Numbered from the stretch's first letter, positions 9,611 to 17,211 are shown. The stretch is 64,000 bases of DNA from Nitrospirota bacterium (GCA_016180645.1 JACPAV010000020.1:54818-118817); one strand, 5' to 3'. Numbers and translations are program-made. Notes: generated from the letters alone by a model not told the origin.

Positions 9611-9927
9611 GAAGAGGGGAAAAGGAACAGAGAAACAGAGGAAAAGAGCGGCAGTTTTGCGCGCGTGAGACTGGGAGGAACAGGGGGGGGAGAGGGGACA
9701 GAGGAACAGCTACCCCACCCACTCACCCTTTTGAGGGTGAGGGAGGGGACTAATACCTATACGGCAAGGAGGAGCAATGGGACGGAAGAGATAGGAACAC
9801 GGGGCGTGGGGCTATCGATGAACGCGGGGGGGACGGACAAGGAGGGGGTGGGCGCGGATCAGGGAGAACATGAAGAAGGGCTTTCCACCTTCAGTGTGAA
9901 AGCCCAACAAGGGGAAGGAGGAACGAA
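9611..9927. other. purine-rich non-coding stretch
   Basis: This stretch carries repeated GGAACAG and GGAGGGG runs and an inverted repeat of CTCACCCTTTTGAGGGTGAG type near 9721-9745. The one open frame (9665-9931) is low-complexity Gly/Glu/Thr and I do not call it a gene. Confidence 0.4.
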
Positions 9928-10311
9928 ATGAGAAAGTACGAGCTCTCGGTTTCCGAGGACCGTTACGGGGATCAGCACTGCATTGGCTTGGTTATTCGCA
10001 ACCGGGTGAACCACCAGCTGGTGGTGATATCCGGTTCTCGGCGAAAGCGAGGTGACCTGTGGATCTCGGTGAGTGCGTCGCCCGCGTCGCTTCTTGCGGT
10101 GAAGACGGCGTCAAGTCTGGAGACGTCGAAGAATGGGTACGAGGAGGGGATGTGCCGGTTCGAGTTCAGGGGGACGGTGGATCCACGGGCGAAGAAGTTT
10201 CGCCATGCGGTGCTGTTTGTGGCGCGGAAGCTTCTCGGTCTTGAGGGGGTTCAGCCAAGTGTCCGGAGTGGGCGGATGGTGACGGCGGAGCCGGCGCTGC
10301 GCGCCGCCTAA
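9928..10311 (+). CDS. conserved-looking hypothetical protein
   Basis: This 127-residue protein starts MRKYELSVSEDRYGDQH, with a strong AAGGAGGAACGAA ribosome site directly upstream. The alternation of short hydrophobic and charged stretches (LVIRNRVNHQLVVISG, CRFEFRGTVDP) suggests a small beta-rich fold. I do not recognise the family. It is the first clear gene of the plus-strand accessory region and stops 10 bases before the HAD-like gene, so the two probably share a transcript. Confidence 0.65.
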   Translation: MRKYELSVSEDRYGDQHCIGLVIRNRVNHQLVVISGSRRKRGDLWISVSASPASLLAVKTASSLETSKNGYEEGMCRFEFRGTVDPRAKKFRHAVLFVARKLLGLEGVQPSVRSGRMVTAEPALRAA

Positions 10312-10320
10312 GGGGTTTGG

Positions 10321-10791
10321 ATGTCGAGGCGTCCTGTTTTGTATCTCGACATCGATGGGGTGATCCTGACCGAGGAGAAGGGTGGTGACGAACGTATCAG
10401 GCCCGGTGTCGCGGAGTTCCTGACGTGGGCGACGGCGCACATGGAGGTCATTCTGCTGACGTGCTGGCAGGAGAAGGAGATCCGCGGGAAGCTTGCGCCG
10501 CGTCTTGAGGCTTTGGGTGTTTCGACGGGCGACATTGGGGTGGCGCCGTGGGGTGTGTTGAAGACGGATGCCATGGATTTCTCGCGGACGTGGTTCAGGG
10601 TTGACGACCACGTAGAGCCAGCGGAGTGGACCGTTGTTGAGGGACACGGCGCGGCAGACCGGATGATCGTGGTGGATGCCACGGACGACGAGCAGCTGGC
10701 GCGTGCGTTCGACAGGGTGCGCGTGGGCGTGGAAATTGAAGTGCGTGGCGGCGTGGAAGGACACGCGAGAACTGCTGTAGCCCTTGGCTAG
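10321..10791 (+). CDS. HAD-like hydrolase domain protein
   Basis: This 156-residue protein has HAD motif I as YLDIDGVIL (DxDG, nucleophile Asp near residue 10). LLTCWQ follows at about residue 41 as motif II (Thr). A late acidic motif, VDDHVEP/VVDATDD, could supply motif IV Mg2+-binding aspartates. Small proteins of this kind occur in phages and plasmids as predicted phosphatases. The substrate cannot be deduced. It follows the previous gene closely and precedes a structured non-coding stretch. Confidence 0.8.
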   Translation: MSRRPVLYLDIDGVILTEEKGGDERIRPGVAEFLTWATAHMEVILLTCWQEKEIRGKLAPRLEALGVSTGDIGVAPWGVLKTDAMDFSRTWFRVDDHVEPAEWTVVEGHGAADRMIVVDATDDEQLARAFDRVRVGVEIEVRGGVEGHARTAVALG

Positions 10792-10799
10792 GTGTGAGC

Positions 10800-11005
10800 A
10801 GTCCCGAGATCTGAAACCGAGGGGAGCCGGTATCAAGGCCGGTCCGCGCATGAGGGTTTGGAGCGGGTGGCCGCGTGGAAGGACATGCTGAGGCCTCCAA
10901 CGAGGTCGAAACCCCGCTAAGCCCGAGGGTAAGCGCCTGTGAAAGTATCGGGCACTGAACAATGGACGAACCCGTATCAAGCCGGGTCCAGCCGCTCCAT
11001 AAATT
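10800..11005 (+). ncRNA. candidate structured RNA (multibranch)
   Basis: Several helices can be drawn by hand. A long-range helix joins TGGAGCGG (10859-10866) to CCGCTCCA (10992-10999). Inside it sit three hairpins: GGCCTC/GAGGTC with a CAAC loop (10892-10907), GCCCGA/TCGGGC (10921-10953) and ACCCG/CGGGT (10970-10987). Another hairpin, CCGG/CCGG at 10827-10842, lies 5' of it. The first and last hairpins share the loop sequence TATCAAG. No convincing gene covers the plus strand here. The minus strand is open and would read two LDTGS repeats, so a coding explanation is not excluded. Confidence 0.4.
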
Positions 11006-11016
11006 ACATCGAGCCT

Positions 11017-11301
11017 TCATTCCTCCTGGAAAGTGAATCCCACCCACCGCGCGAATGCCGGGGGCGCGTCTGCCGAGAGGTGGATGCGTCCCCGAGGCAT
11101 TCCTTGGGAGACGGGTAGGGCGGTGAAGGAGGAGGCCTGTTCGAAGGCCGTGCACTGCCGAAAGTCTAACGAGAGAAGGACGGTCATGACCAAGGGGCAT
11201 TGAAGCGTGTCCGCGCGTCCCCTGGGAGTCACCAGCGCGCAAGGTGAGACGATCGCGATAGGGTTTTCGGACCCCGATTGTTTCCCAGCTTCGAGAATCA
11301 C
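11017..11301 (-). CDS. possible small protein, antisense to the neighbours
   Basis: A GTG-started frame of 94 residues contains PIAIVSPCALVTPRG and MTVLLSLDFRQC. Its composition is more protein-like than the overlapping plus-strand frames. No clear ribosome site precedes it, and it points against the surrounding operon. It may be a decayed gene. Confidence 0.3.
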   Translation of the reverse strand: MILEAGKQSGSENPIAIVSPCALVTPRGRADTLQCPLVMTVLLSLDFRQCTAFEQASSFTALPVSQGMPRGRIHLSADAPPAFARWVGFTFQEE

Positions 11302-11414
11302 GACGGTCTGCTACGCCTCGATTGGGACGAAGGGGTCGAGGTGGGGCAGGCCGATTCGTTTCATGTTTGGGGTCCGCTTCGGGGGGGCCAACTGCTTTCA
11401 CTGGAGGGTGCGTC

Positions 11415-11570
11415 ATGCGGAGAAGTTGGTTGTTCCGTTTCTTGCGCCGGCAGTGGGCGCGCGTGGAATGGCTGGTGATCGGCGTGGAAGTGTGGATGTT
11501 GGCCCGACCGATGGAAAGGAGACGTCATGTGCACGTGTGGACACGAGCGGGGCGAGCACAGCCCGCTTGA
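11415..11570 (+). CDS. small basic amphipathic protein
   Basis: This is a 51-residue frame, MRRSWLFRFLRRQWARVEW..., very rich in Arg and Trp, with one hydrophobic patch (WLVIGVEVWML). GGAGGG lies 8 bases upstream. Its 3' part overlaps the start of the next small zinc protein in another frame. Real or not is hard to say. Confidence 0.35.
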   Translation: MRRSWLFRFLRRQWARVEWLVIGVEVWMLARPMERRRHVHVWTRAGRAQPA

Positions 11571-11643
11571 GGGCTGGTGCTGGGTGATGGGGTGTCCATG
11601 CGGCGTCTTTCTGTCGATGTGGGCCGGAGTGGAGTGGGCGTGA
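11527..11643 (+). CDS. tiny zinc-binding protein (CxCGHExxEH type)
   Basis: This 38-residue protein opens MCTCGHERGEHSPLEGW and continues with CWVMGCPCGVF. The Cys/His pattern CxCGH...EH...C...CxC matches a second tiny protein at 17844. AAGGAG lies 7 bases upstream of the ATG. Its TGA overlaps the ATG of the next gene (TGATG), indicating coupled translation. Such mini zinc ribbons are common in phage and plasmid accessory regions; their function is unknown. Confidence 0.6.
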   Translation: MCTCGHERGEHSPLEGWCWVMGCPCGVFLSMWAGVEWA

Positions 11644-11846
11644 TGGGAGCGAGGGTTGAGCGATACGACGGGAGCCGGTTCTGGGCCGTGTATGACGCGG
11701 CGGGAGAGCTCGTATGCGTGACCGTGTACAAGAAGGGGGCGCTGGAGGTGGCGCGGCGGCTGGGGAGCCCCGAAATGGTCGGGGGGCAGGGGCGGGTTCC
11801 AAGCGTGGGCGGTGAACTGGAGGAGGTGAACAATGGCGGACATTGA
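11643..11846 (+). CDS. small hypothetical protein
   Basis: This is a 67-residue protein, MGARVERYDGSRFWAVYDA..., with the look of a short beta-sheet domain (FWAVYDAAGELVCVTVYKKGA). The ATG is shared with the stop of the preceding zinc protein (TGATG). I prefer it to an upstream ATG at 11577, which lies inside that gene. The 3' end overlaps the next gene by 14 bases. Family not recognised. Confidence 0.6.
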   Translation: MGARVERYDGSRFWAVYDAAGELVCVTVYKKGALEVARRLGSPEMVGGQGRVPSVGGELEEVNNGGH

Positions 11847-12090
11847 GGATGCATCAGCTGAGATGGGGAGTGCGCTCAGTTCGCTGTGTCAAGCCCTGTC
11901 GAACTGGGAGAAGGCCACCGGGACAAGGTCGGTGGTCGTACTGCGTGCGCAGGGGGGGCGCACCCTGCGTCTCTTGGATGGAAAGGCGGTCAACCTGAAG
12001 ACGATCAGCGATGAGGAGCTGTTTGAGTTGGTTCAGCCGCGAGGATCATCGACCGGTGACCGAACGGGATCGCAGGAGGGCGCTGAATGA
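11833..12090 (+). CDS. small hypothetical protein
   Basis: This is an 85-residue acidic protein, MADIEDASAEMGSALSSLC..., helical at the N-terminus, then a short beta segment (SVVVLRAQGGRTLRLLDGK). GGAGGTGAACA precedes the ATG. The stop overlaps the start of the macrodomain gene by 4 bases, so all genes from 11527 to 13065 look translationally coupled. Family not recognised. Confidence 0.65.
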   Translation: MADIEDASAEMGSALSSLCQALSNWEKATGTRSVVVLRAQGGRTLRLLDGKAVNLKTISDEELFELVQPRGSSTGDRTGSQEGAE

Positions 12091-12683
12091 TTGAAGTTGT
12101 TGGCGACCTGTTCGACCAGGAGGCGGACGCCATCTGTCTGACGACCAACGGGTTTGTGAAGGCGAACGGCGAAGCGGTGATGGGGCGCGGCTGCGCCAAG
12201 CAGGCGGCGGATCTCTGGCCGGAACTGCCAGGGATGCTGGGTTCGCGCATTCAGAAGGAGGGGGTGCGGGTTACGCTCCTATCTGAGCAGGTTGTAGGCA
12301 CGCCTGGAGGCGTGCTGGGCAGGTTCCGGACGCCGTACCACGTCGTGGCATTTCCCGTGAAGCCTGACCGGTGGATGAGCACAGGTTCGAATGTCGTGAG
12401 CCACCTGCGTAGTCGCTTCCATCGGGGAGCGATGGTGCCGGGGTGGGCACTCAAGGCGCTGCCGAGTCTGATCGATCAATCGGCAAAGCAGCTCCGAAGC
12501 CTCACGGAGGTGATGGGGTGGCGGCGGGTGGTGTTGCCGAGACCCGGTTGCGGAGCAGGGGAACTCGGGTGGGAGGAAGTTCGACAGATTCTCAACCGAC
12601 ACCTGGATGATCGGTTCGAGTCGATTACGTTCGGTGGCAACGGGAGAAACGGGAAGTCAGATGGCGCAGCGGCTGTACTGTGA
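12087..12683 (+). CDS. macrodomain (ADP-ribose-binding) protein
   Basis: This 198-residue protein begins MIEVVGDLFDQEADAICLTT, then NGFVKANGEAVMGRGCAKQA, the macrodomain loop that contacts ADP-ribose, and later PRPGCGAGELGWEEV, a usual second binding loop. Macrodomains bind or hydrolyse ADP-ribose derivatives, including 1''-phosphate, and phage or plasmid versions may reverse host ADP-ribosylation or recycle NAD products. The gene overlaps both neighbours (85-residue protein upstream, RNase H downstream). The specific reaction cannot be deduced. Confidence 0.85.
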   Translation: MIEVVGDLFDQEADAICLTTNGFVKANGEAVMGRGCAKQAADLWPELPGMLGSRIQKEGVRVTLLSEQVVGTPGGVLGRFRTPYHVVAFPVKPDRWMSTGSNVVSHLRSRFHRGAMVPGWALKALPSLIDQSAKQLRSLTEVMGWRRVVLPRPGCGAGELGWEEVRQILNRHLDDRFESITFGGNGRNGKSDGAAAVL

Positions 12684-13065
12684 CGGGAGCTGCCTCGGGA
12701 ATCCGGGTGGACCGATGGGGATCGGGATCGTTGTGGTCGACAGGCGCCCTTCCCGGCTCTCCGAGATATCGGAGTCCTACCCGGAGGGAACGAACAACCT
12801 GGCGGAGCTTCTGGCGCTGCACAAAGCAGCGGAAATCGCGCCTCGCGGGTCCGAGATTTACACCGACTCCGACTGGGCGCGGGGCGTTGTCACACTGGCA
12901 TGGAAGGTGAAATCACACGCGGGTCTCGTCAGCGAGACCCGGCGGCTGGTCATGGAGAAACAGCTCGTGGTGAAGCGTGTACCCGGGCACAGCGGAAATA
13001 CGTTCAACGATCGCGCGGACTTCCTCGCGCGGGAGGCCGCGGAGTCGCAAAAGAGGGCGGCGTAG
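12661..13065 (+). CDS. rnhA: ribonuclease HI
   Basis: This 134-residue protein has the RNase HI catalytic set: CDGSCLGNPG (Asp), NNLAELLAL (Glu), IYTDSDWA (Asp) and FNDRADFLA (Asp), with HSGN matching the conserved His loop. The enzyme cuts RNA in RNA-DNA hybrids, as in primer removal. The ATG at 12661 puts the first beta strand at the correct distance, whereas the upstream ATG at 12607 would add a tail encoded by the end of the macrodomain gene. Slightly short but complete, it fits the element's replication set. Confidence 0.9.
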   Translation: MAQRLYCDGSCLGNPGGPMGIGIVVVDRRPSRLSEISESYPEGTNNLAELLALHKAAEIAPRGSEIYTDSDWARGVVTLAWKVKSHAGLVSETRRLVMEKQLVVKRVPGHSGNTFNDRADFLAREAAESQKRAA

Positions 13066-13181
13066 ACAGGAGCAATGAGTCCTGAGCAATGAGCAATGAG
13101 TTTCGGAGAGGAAGGAATGGGTCTCTTCACTCGTTGCCCGTTGCTCGGCACTCGTTGCTTTCTCATAAGGAGGAGTAAGCG
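13066..13181. repeat. GAGCAATGAG direct and inverted repeats
   Basis: GAGCAATGAG recurs three times at about 13071-13100, and an inverted form, CTCGTTGC, recurs at about 13129-13160. The two sides could form an imperfect hairpin before the next ribosome site (AAGGAGGAG). Possible terminator or insertion remnant. Confidence 0.4.
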
Positions 13182-13880
13182 ATGGAGGCACTGGCGCGTG
13201 ACTTGGTGCGGTTGACCGTCGGAGTCGCGGCGGAAGCGGCCGCGGTATCGGTGGTCGGACTCAGGTTCGCGCGGACGAAGCTGTCCGAGCGGGCGAGGCG
13301 TAGCAAGGAGGCCGGGTCGGCCATCCTGGCCGCTTCCGGCACCGCTTCCGCGTCCTGCGGGCGGAAGGCGGGGCTTCCGGCCGTGCGAGCGTCGGGGGCA
13401 TCCGCGATGGACGCCGAGGGAAAGTGGCGCCGGATCGAAAGTGAGGCCCGAGCAGGCAGGCGCGGCGAACGTGCCGATCCGCGCCGGACAACGAGTGCGG
13501 GGAACGAGTGGGAACGCAAAACGGAGGTTACGCTGATGAAAGTCGCATGTGCGATTCTGTTGGAGGTCTTCCTATTGGCGTCCGTGGTGTGGATGTACAA
13601 CGCGACCATGCCGGAGTACGGACAGACGGGGGCTATCGTGGCGTGCAGCGTGCACGGGCTCCTTGTTGTGCCGTCAACGACGCTGGCCATCATATGGCTG
13701 GTGCGCGAGCGGGGGCGGCGCCCGGGGGGAGGCGGCGGGCGTCGGGGTCCGAGGACCGAGCCGTCCCTTTCGCTCCGCTCCAGGGACGACGAGATGAAAA
13801 ACCATGGGAGCCTTGCGTCGAGGCCGGAGCGGGCGGCGGGCGACAATGTCCTTGCGTTCGAACGACTGACCGGAACGTAG
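13182..13880 (+). CDS. membrane-anchored hypothetical protein loaded with inserted repeats
   Basis: This is a 232-residue frame starting MEALARDLVRLTVGVAAEA after AAGGAGGAG. Two hydrophobic segments (about residues 119-140 and 150-172) look transmembrane. Residues about 43-62 (AGSAILAASGTASASCG) come from one dispersed repeat. Residues about 194-213 (LSLRSRDDEMKNHGSLAS) come from another. A second ATG at 13536 would give only the membrane part. The natural protein may be shorter, with repeats having joined neighbouring segments. Family not recognised. Confidence 0.5.
   Translation: MEALARDLVRLTVGVAAEAAAVSVVGLRFARTKLSERARRSKEAGSAILAASGTASASCGRKAGLPAVRASGASAMDAEGKWRRIESEARAGRRGERADPRRTTSAGNEWERKTEVTLMKVACAILLEVFLLASVVWMYNATMPEYGQTGAIVACSVHGLLVVPSTTLAIIWLVRERGRRPGGGGGRRGPRTEPSLSLRSRDDEMKNHGSLASRPERAAGDNVLAFERLTGT
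13309..13375. repeat. dispersed repeat, same family as 8205 and 39721
   Basis: The block GGCCGGGTCGGCCATCCTGG...CGTCCTGCGGGCGG is nearly identical to the two outer parts of the repeat at 39721-39858. It is read in frame inside the surrounding gene. Confidence 0.7.
13761..13820 (+). repeat. RPE-like dispersed repeat (CGCTCC...GACGAGATGAAAAA)
   Basis: A 60-bp block with consensus CTCCGCTCC-ACGGACGACGAGATGAAAAATCATGGG-CCTTGCGTCG, about ten relatives in the window. Here it encodes LRSRDDEMKNHGSLAS near the end of the 13182 gene. Confidence 0.75.
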
Positions 13881-14009
13881 GCCGAAGACGACGAGGACCT
13901 CGGGCGCGAGAAGCGAGCGCACGAGCGCGGTAAAGCTTCAAACAAGTCAGTCGGCTGCATGGCGGCCGATGAACAGACCGACGAACATCGGAGAAAGGAG
14001 GTGATGTCT

Positions 14010-14390
14010 ATGTTGATGGTATCGGGTACTGGGAGACTCACGGCGAAGCCGGAGCTTCGTTACAGCGGGGCGGGCAAGGCCGTCGCGACGTTTCGCGTCG
14101 CGGTGAACGAGCTGATTCCCGGCAAGAAGGACCCCGTCGCGAGCTTTTTCAACGTGGTCAGTTTCGGCAAAGCGGCCGAGCGACACGCCGAAAAGATCGA
14201 GAAGGGCCAACTGGTCGAGGTGCACGGGCGTCTGCGTGAGAACCGGTACGTGAAGGACGGGCAGAAGCGCAGCCGAGTCGAGATCGTGGCGCTAAGCGTC
14301 ATGCGTCTCTCGAAAAACGGCAACGGCAATGGCAACGGCCACACGGCCGAGCCGCCCACGGAACAGGATCTTCCGGTCGAGCCGGAGTAG
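14010..14390 (+). CDS. ssb: single-stranded DNA-binding protein
   Basis: This 126-residue protein has an OB-fold start, MVSGTGRLTAKPELRYSGAG, then ATFRVAVNE, SFFNVVSFGKAAE, GQLVEVHGRLRENRY and a final EIVALSVMRL, the usual order of bacterial SSB strands. AAAGGAGG sits 8 bases before the ATG at 14010; further ATGs at 14004 and 14016 are possible. The tail is short, NGNGNGNGHTAEPPTEQDLPVEPE in two pieces, and lacks the acidic DDxPF tip that normally recruits partner proteins. That tip appears on the protein at 15090-15902. It protects ssDNA during replication. Confidence 0.9.
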   Translation: MLMVSGTGRLTAKPELRYSGAGKAVATFRVAVNELIPGKKDPVASFFNVVSFGKAAERHAEKIEKGQLVEVHGRLRENRYVKDGQKRSRVEIVALSVMRLSKNGNGNGNGHTAEPPTEQDLPVEPE

Positions 14391-14402
14391 TCGCAGAAGG
14401 TA

Positions 14403-14427
14403 GGGGGTCTCTCGATAAGGGACCCCC
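14403..14427 (+). terminator. possible intrinsic terminator after ssb
   Basis: GGGGGTC and GACCCCC form a 7-bp stem around an 11-base loop, 12 bases after the ssb stop. Only CTT follows, so the T-tract is weak. Confidence 0.5.
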
Positions 14428-14728
14428 CCTTCCGCTTCCAGCCTTCGCAGCCGCTGCTTCGGCGGAGTAGGCCCGCTCCAGGGACGATCCCCTTCGCTCC
14501 GCTTCGGCCCCCTCCGGGGACGGTGATTGGAAGGGCATGGGGATCGGCACCGGGACGACGACAGGAATCGATATGGGATCTTCGCGTCGCGAGATGAAAT
14601 GTCATGGGGTCCTTGCATCGCCCGCCGGCGCCACCGACAGGGAGGCGGAGCCAAGCCAGATGCAAAGCAGCCGGTCCGGCAGGTAGGGGACATGGCTGTG
14701 ACCGGCAAGGAAATCAAGGGAGGAGACC
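14428..14728. repeat. mosaic of dispersed repeats, no gene
   Basis: This stretch is assembled from known repeat pieces. CCTTCGCAGCCGCTGCTTCGG at about 14441 resembles 29608-29644. The CTTCGCTCCGCTTCGG piece at about 14491 and GAGATGAAATGTCATGGGG at about 14589 are both parts of the RPE-like family. The 14527-14910 open frame across it has no protein-like quality. Confidence 0.5.
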
Positions 14729-15073
14729 ATGGGAGTACATGCGGACATCATCGTGATTGGTCCGTTCATCCACCTGAAAAAGGAGGGTGCTCTGGTCTAC
14801 GGCCCGGAGCGGTACAAGGATGTGCCGGAGAACGCGCTCGTTATCGGGGCGGTTGCCGTAGCGGCGACATCGGAAGAATCCAGGCTCCTGGCCAGGATCT
14901 CGAATGTTGAGCCGTGGGACTTGGGGAACCATCGGGTGCTGCACCCGAGTGCGCCGCAAGCTGGGGAGCAGCATGAGGCGATCGGAGACGATGAGGCGCG
15001 GGTCGTCTACCACAGAATTCGGCGACTGGCCGGCAACCCGAAAACGGTGATGTGGTTCCGGCCGAGCGGGTAG
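14729..15073 (+). CDS. hypothetical protein
   Basis: This is a 114-residue protein, MGVHADIIVIGPFIHLKKEG..., starting after AAGGGAGGAGACC. It looks globular with a beta-strand start and a helical middle (VPENALVIGAVAVAATSEES). Tandem with ssb and the zinc protein at 15090 (16 bases apart), it may belong to the DNA-handling group. Family not recognised. Confidence 0.65.
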   Translation: MGVHADIIVIGPFIHLKKEGALVYGPERYKDVPENALVIGAVAVAATSEESRLLARISNVEPWDLGNHRVLHPSAPQAGEQHEAIGDDEARVVYHRIRRLAGNPKTVMWFRPSG

Positions 15074-15089
15074 AGAGGAGGATCACGCA

Positions 15090-15902
15090 ATGCTGACGCT
15101 CAAGGGCTACGGTGACTGGCTCTGTGATCGCGCATGGCTCGTGACCCAGGGAAGGCCCACTTTGCGGGGTGCCGTCGATCGAATGGTCGTGCTCAACCGG
15201 CACGCGCGGAGATCCTGGGCGCTTCATGCGGGCCTCATCTACGAGCTCAAGCGCGACCTCATTGAACTTCTCTACCTGCAGGGTCATGCGACGTCCGTAG
15301 GGATGGATCGCCAGACGCTGAAATGTCGCCGATGCGGCGGGTCAGGCAAGTACTTCCATGAGAGCCCGTCGAACCGGAACTGCTCGACACCAGCCATATC
15401 AACAGAGTGTCCGGGGTGCAGGTGCTGGAATTGCAGGGGCGGGATCTACGCGGAGCACCTCCTGTATCGCTTTGTATTTCGCGTGGACGGTATGACGGTG
15501 GTGTGGCACCAACCCGTGAACCTTGTCCGGTTCCAAGTGAAGGTCACGGATCATGGGGTGAACGCCTATGAAGCGGGTCCCGAGAATATGGGGGCGCGGG
15601 CCATAGACGTGAGACGGGGGCTGCTGATCGTGGAAAAGTTTCTGTACCGTGCCTGCGGGGCAAAGCGCGGACGCGTGGTGGCGGCGGTATACGAGAGAGG
15701 CCGGCCGGTATGGGAGCGGCTGGAGTCATGGGTCTGGGGCATCAAGGAAAGAATTTATCGCCTCTCAGTTTCCATCGGCAGGCGCATGGGAGGGTGGGGG
15801 AGAGATACAGCCCAGGATCCCACCACCTGCCACCAGGTCAAAGACCTGCCTTCCGGTCCGCCTGAGGCGGACAGGTGGTGGGATGATGAGATCCCCTTCT
15901 AG
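15090..15902 (+). CDS. zinc-binding protein ending in an SSB-like acidic tip
   Basis: This 270-residue protein has a DnaJ-type zinc cluster in the middle (CRRCGGSG near residue 79, then CPGCRCWNCRGG near 107). N- and C-terminal regions are mostly helical. After residue 243 the sequence is encoded by a palindromic repeat (15817-15884). The last residues are WWDDEIPF-stop, which reproduces the DDxPF tip of SSB proteins bound by SSB partners. The SSB encoded two genes upstream lacks this tip. A recruiting role on ssDNA is therefore an inference worth testing. Start: ATG after GAGAGGAGGATCACGCA. Confidence 0.65.
   Translation: MLTLKGYGDWLCDRAWLVTQGRPTLRGAVDRMVVLNRHARRSWALHAGLIYELKRDLIELLYLQGHATSVGMDRQTLKCRRCGGSGKYFHESPSNRNCSTPAISTECPGCRCWNCRGGIYAEHLLYRFVFRVDGMTVVWHQPVNLVRFQVKVTDHGVNAYEAGPENMGARAIDVRRGLLIVEKFLYRACGAKRGRVVAAVYERGRPVWERLESWVWGIKERIYRLSVSIGRRMGGWGRDTAQDPTTCHQVKDLPSGPPEADRWWDDEIPF
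15817..15884. repeat. palindromic repeat (ATCCCACCACCTG family), copy 1
   Basis: ATCCCACCACCTG and CAGGTGGTGGGAT form 13-bp terminal inverted repeats around a variable core. Relatives lie at 19641-19702, 20933-21005, 23814-23876 and 31189-31262. Here it is read in frame near the 3' end of the 15090 gene. Confidence 0.85.
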
Positions 15903-16021
15903 GGCTGGGGGAGCCTACTCCGCAGAAGCATCCGCTTCTGCTGCGAAGGTTGGAACGTGTAGGGGCATCAAGCGGTCAAATCGATGGTCGCCCAGAAAAT
16001 TACAGTGAAGGAGGTCGCATT

Positions 16022-16600
16022 ATGTTGACAGGAACAGTGCTCGCCGTCGAGGGCCAGGTGACGGCGGGAAGCGTGAAACAGCAGGACATCCTGCTCCGAG
16101 ACGAAAAGGGGACCAAACGCCGGCTCCGGCTCGTGGGTACGAAGGCGTTCGGGAAGACACTGGAAGGCCAAACCATCAAGGCCGACGGGTTCAAGGTGGT
16201 GGAGGGCCGGATCCTGATGGGTCCGGGCGGAAAACTGACCCTGATCCACGGCGGGAAGGACAGCGTCGGGGCAAGCGCCAAGCCGGAGCAGCCGAAGGCT
16301 CCCGAGGCGCCGCGGCGATCCCCGCTGGAAAAGGCGTTCGAAGTGATGGACACCTGCACCGAAGAGGCCCGAAAACTCCTCGGGGAGATGCAGGTCACCA
16401 CGGGGACGCTCGTATCCATGGGGATCACGATGGCGATCTACGCGTTCAAACACCGATCGAGCGGGAGGACCGCACAGGAGCTCATGAAGGAATCCCTCGA
16501 CAGGGCCAAGACCCTCGCCGCGAAGTACTCCCTGTGCGATGATGACGTCGTGAAGCTTGCGGACAGCGCCTTCGTGACGGTTACGAGAAATCCCGGGTAG
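16022..16600 (+). CDS. hypothetical protein with OB-like N-terminus
   Basis: This is a 192-residue protein. The first 75 residues (MLTGTVLAVEGQVTAGSV..., LRLVGTKAFGKTLEGQTIKA, KLTLIHGG) alternate like a small beta barrel. A Pro-rich linker follows, then a helical C-terminal half (EKAFEVMDTCTEEARKLLGE, ELMKESLDRAKTLAAKY). GAAGGAGGTCGCATT precedes the ATG at 16022; the longer frame start at 15950 has no such site. A nucleic-acid-binding role is plausible from shape and context only. Confidence 0.65.
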   Translation: MLTGTVLAVEGQVTAGSVKQQDILLRDEKGTKRRLRLVGTKAFGKTLEGQTIKADGFKVVEGRILMGPGGKLTLIHGGKDSVGASAKPEQPKAPEAPRRSPLEKAFEVMDTCTEEARKLLGEMQVTTGTLVSMGITMAIYAFKHRSSGRTAQELMKESLDRAKTLAAKYSLCDDDVVKLADSAFVTVTRNPG

Positions 16601-16693
16601 GACGGGACTCGGGAAGAGACTCGTCCGGAGTGCGGGGACGCACGCCGGGGTCAGTCACATTTTGTGTTCGGTCCCATGGAAGGGGCCGGGCAC

Positions 16694-16840
16694 GCCCCGC
16701 ACCAATCCTTGCGACCATCCATTCTTGGGCGAGGTGTGCAGCCGACCAGGCGGCTCTATGCTCTGCGAAGCGCTACGCATAGCAGAGTCGCCTTCCCACT
16801 GTCCGCTTGGGAAAGGTATTCGTCGGGATTGGTGCGGGGC
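16694..16840. mobile_element. 147-bp palindromic miniature element, copy 1
   Basis: GCCCCGCACCAATCC and its exact reverse complement close the element (15-bp terminal inverted repeats). The core is shared, inverted, with 54425-54539. This copy is about 32 bp longer because a small hairpin (TCTGCGAAGCGCTACGC...) is nested in it. It is non-coding here and fills most of the 16601-16905 gap. No transposase is present in the window. Confidence 0.8.
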
Positions 16841-16905
16841 ACGCACCTTCCAAACGTGAGCCGGCGTCCCGTGGGAACCACTTCCTGTGGGACCGGTCGC
16901 AGGTT

Positions 16906-17211
16906 CTAGCCGGCGCGCTGGATGCGGCGAATCAGCATGAAAGCCCGGGCGATACAGATCAGATGCCAGGCCTGAAGGTACGAGGTCACTCCGTACACCA
17001 CGAGCCAGGAAGCGAAGGGGAGATGGAGCGCCTTGCCGAAATAAAGCTTTGCGCCGAGGCCGGCGACGACGATGCAAAAGAGCGCCAGCATAGAGGAGAG
17101 AAGGTCGCCACCACGCGCGAGGACCAGTCGGCGGTCGGCGCGGGCGAGACGGGGCGGGACTCCCCACATCTGGAAGCCTGAGAGGATCAGCCGGTCGATC
17201 TGTTTACGCAT
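16906..17211 (-). CDS. small two-helix membrane protein
   Basis: This 101-residue minus-strand frame begins MRKQIDRLILSGFQMWG. Two hydrophobic segments are clear: LLSSMLALFCIVVAGLG and ASWLVVYGVTSYLQAWH, followed by an Arg-rich end. A GTG at 17226 would add five residues. It points against the operons around it and no ribosome site is obvious. Family not recognised. Confidence 0.5.
   Translation of the reverse strand: MRKQIDRLILSGFQMWGVPPRLARADRRLVLARGGDLLSSMLALFCIVVAGLGAKLYFGKALHLPFASWLVVYGVTSYLQAWHLICIARAFMLIRRIQRAG

Noticed and set aside
9665..9931. Open frame of 88 codons
   Set aside because: Gly/Thr/Glu low complexity, no ribosome site, overlaps non-coding inverted repeats.
10595..11416. 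273-codon minus-strand frame
   Set aside because: Spans the HAD gene antisense and the RNA candidate; Pro/Arg/His-rich composition without motifs. The part at 10800-11005 stays as an alternative reading.
14527..14910. 127-codon plus-strand frame
   Set aside because: Crosses dispersed repeats and overlaps the start of the 14729 gene; no ribosome site.
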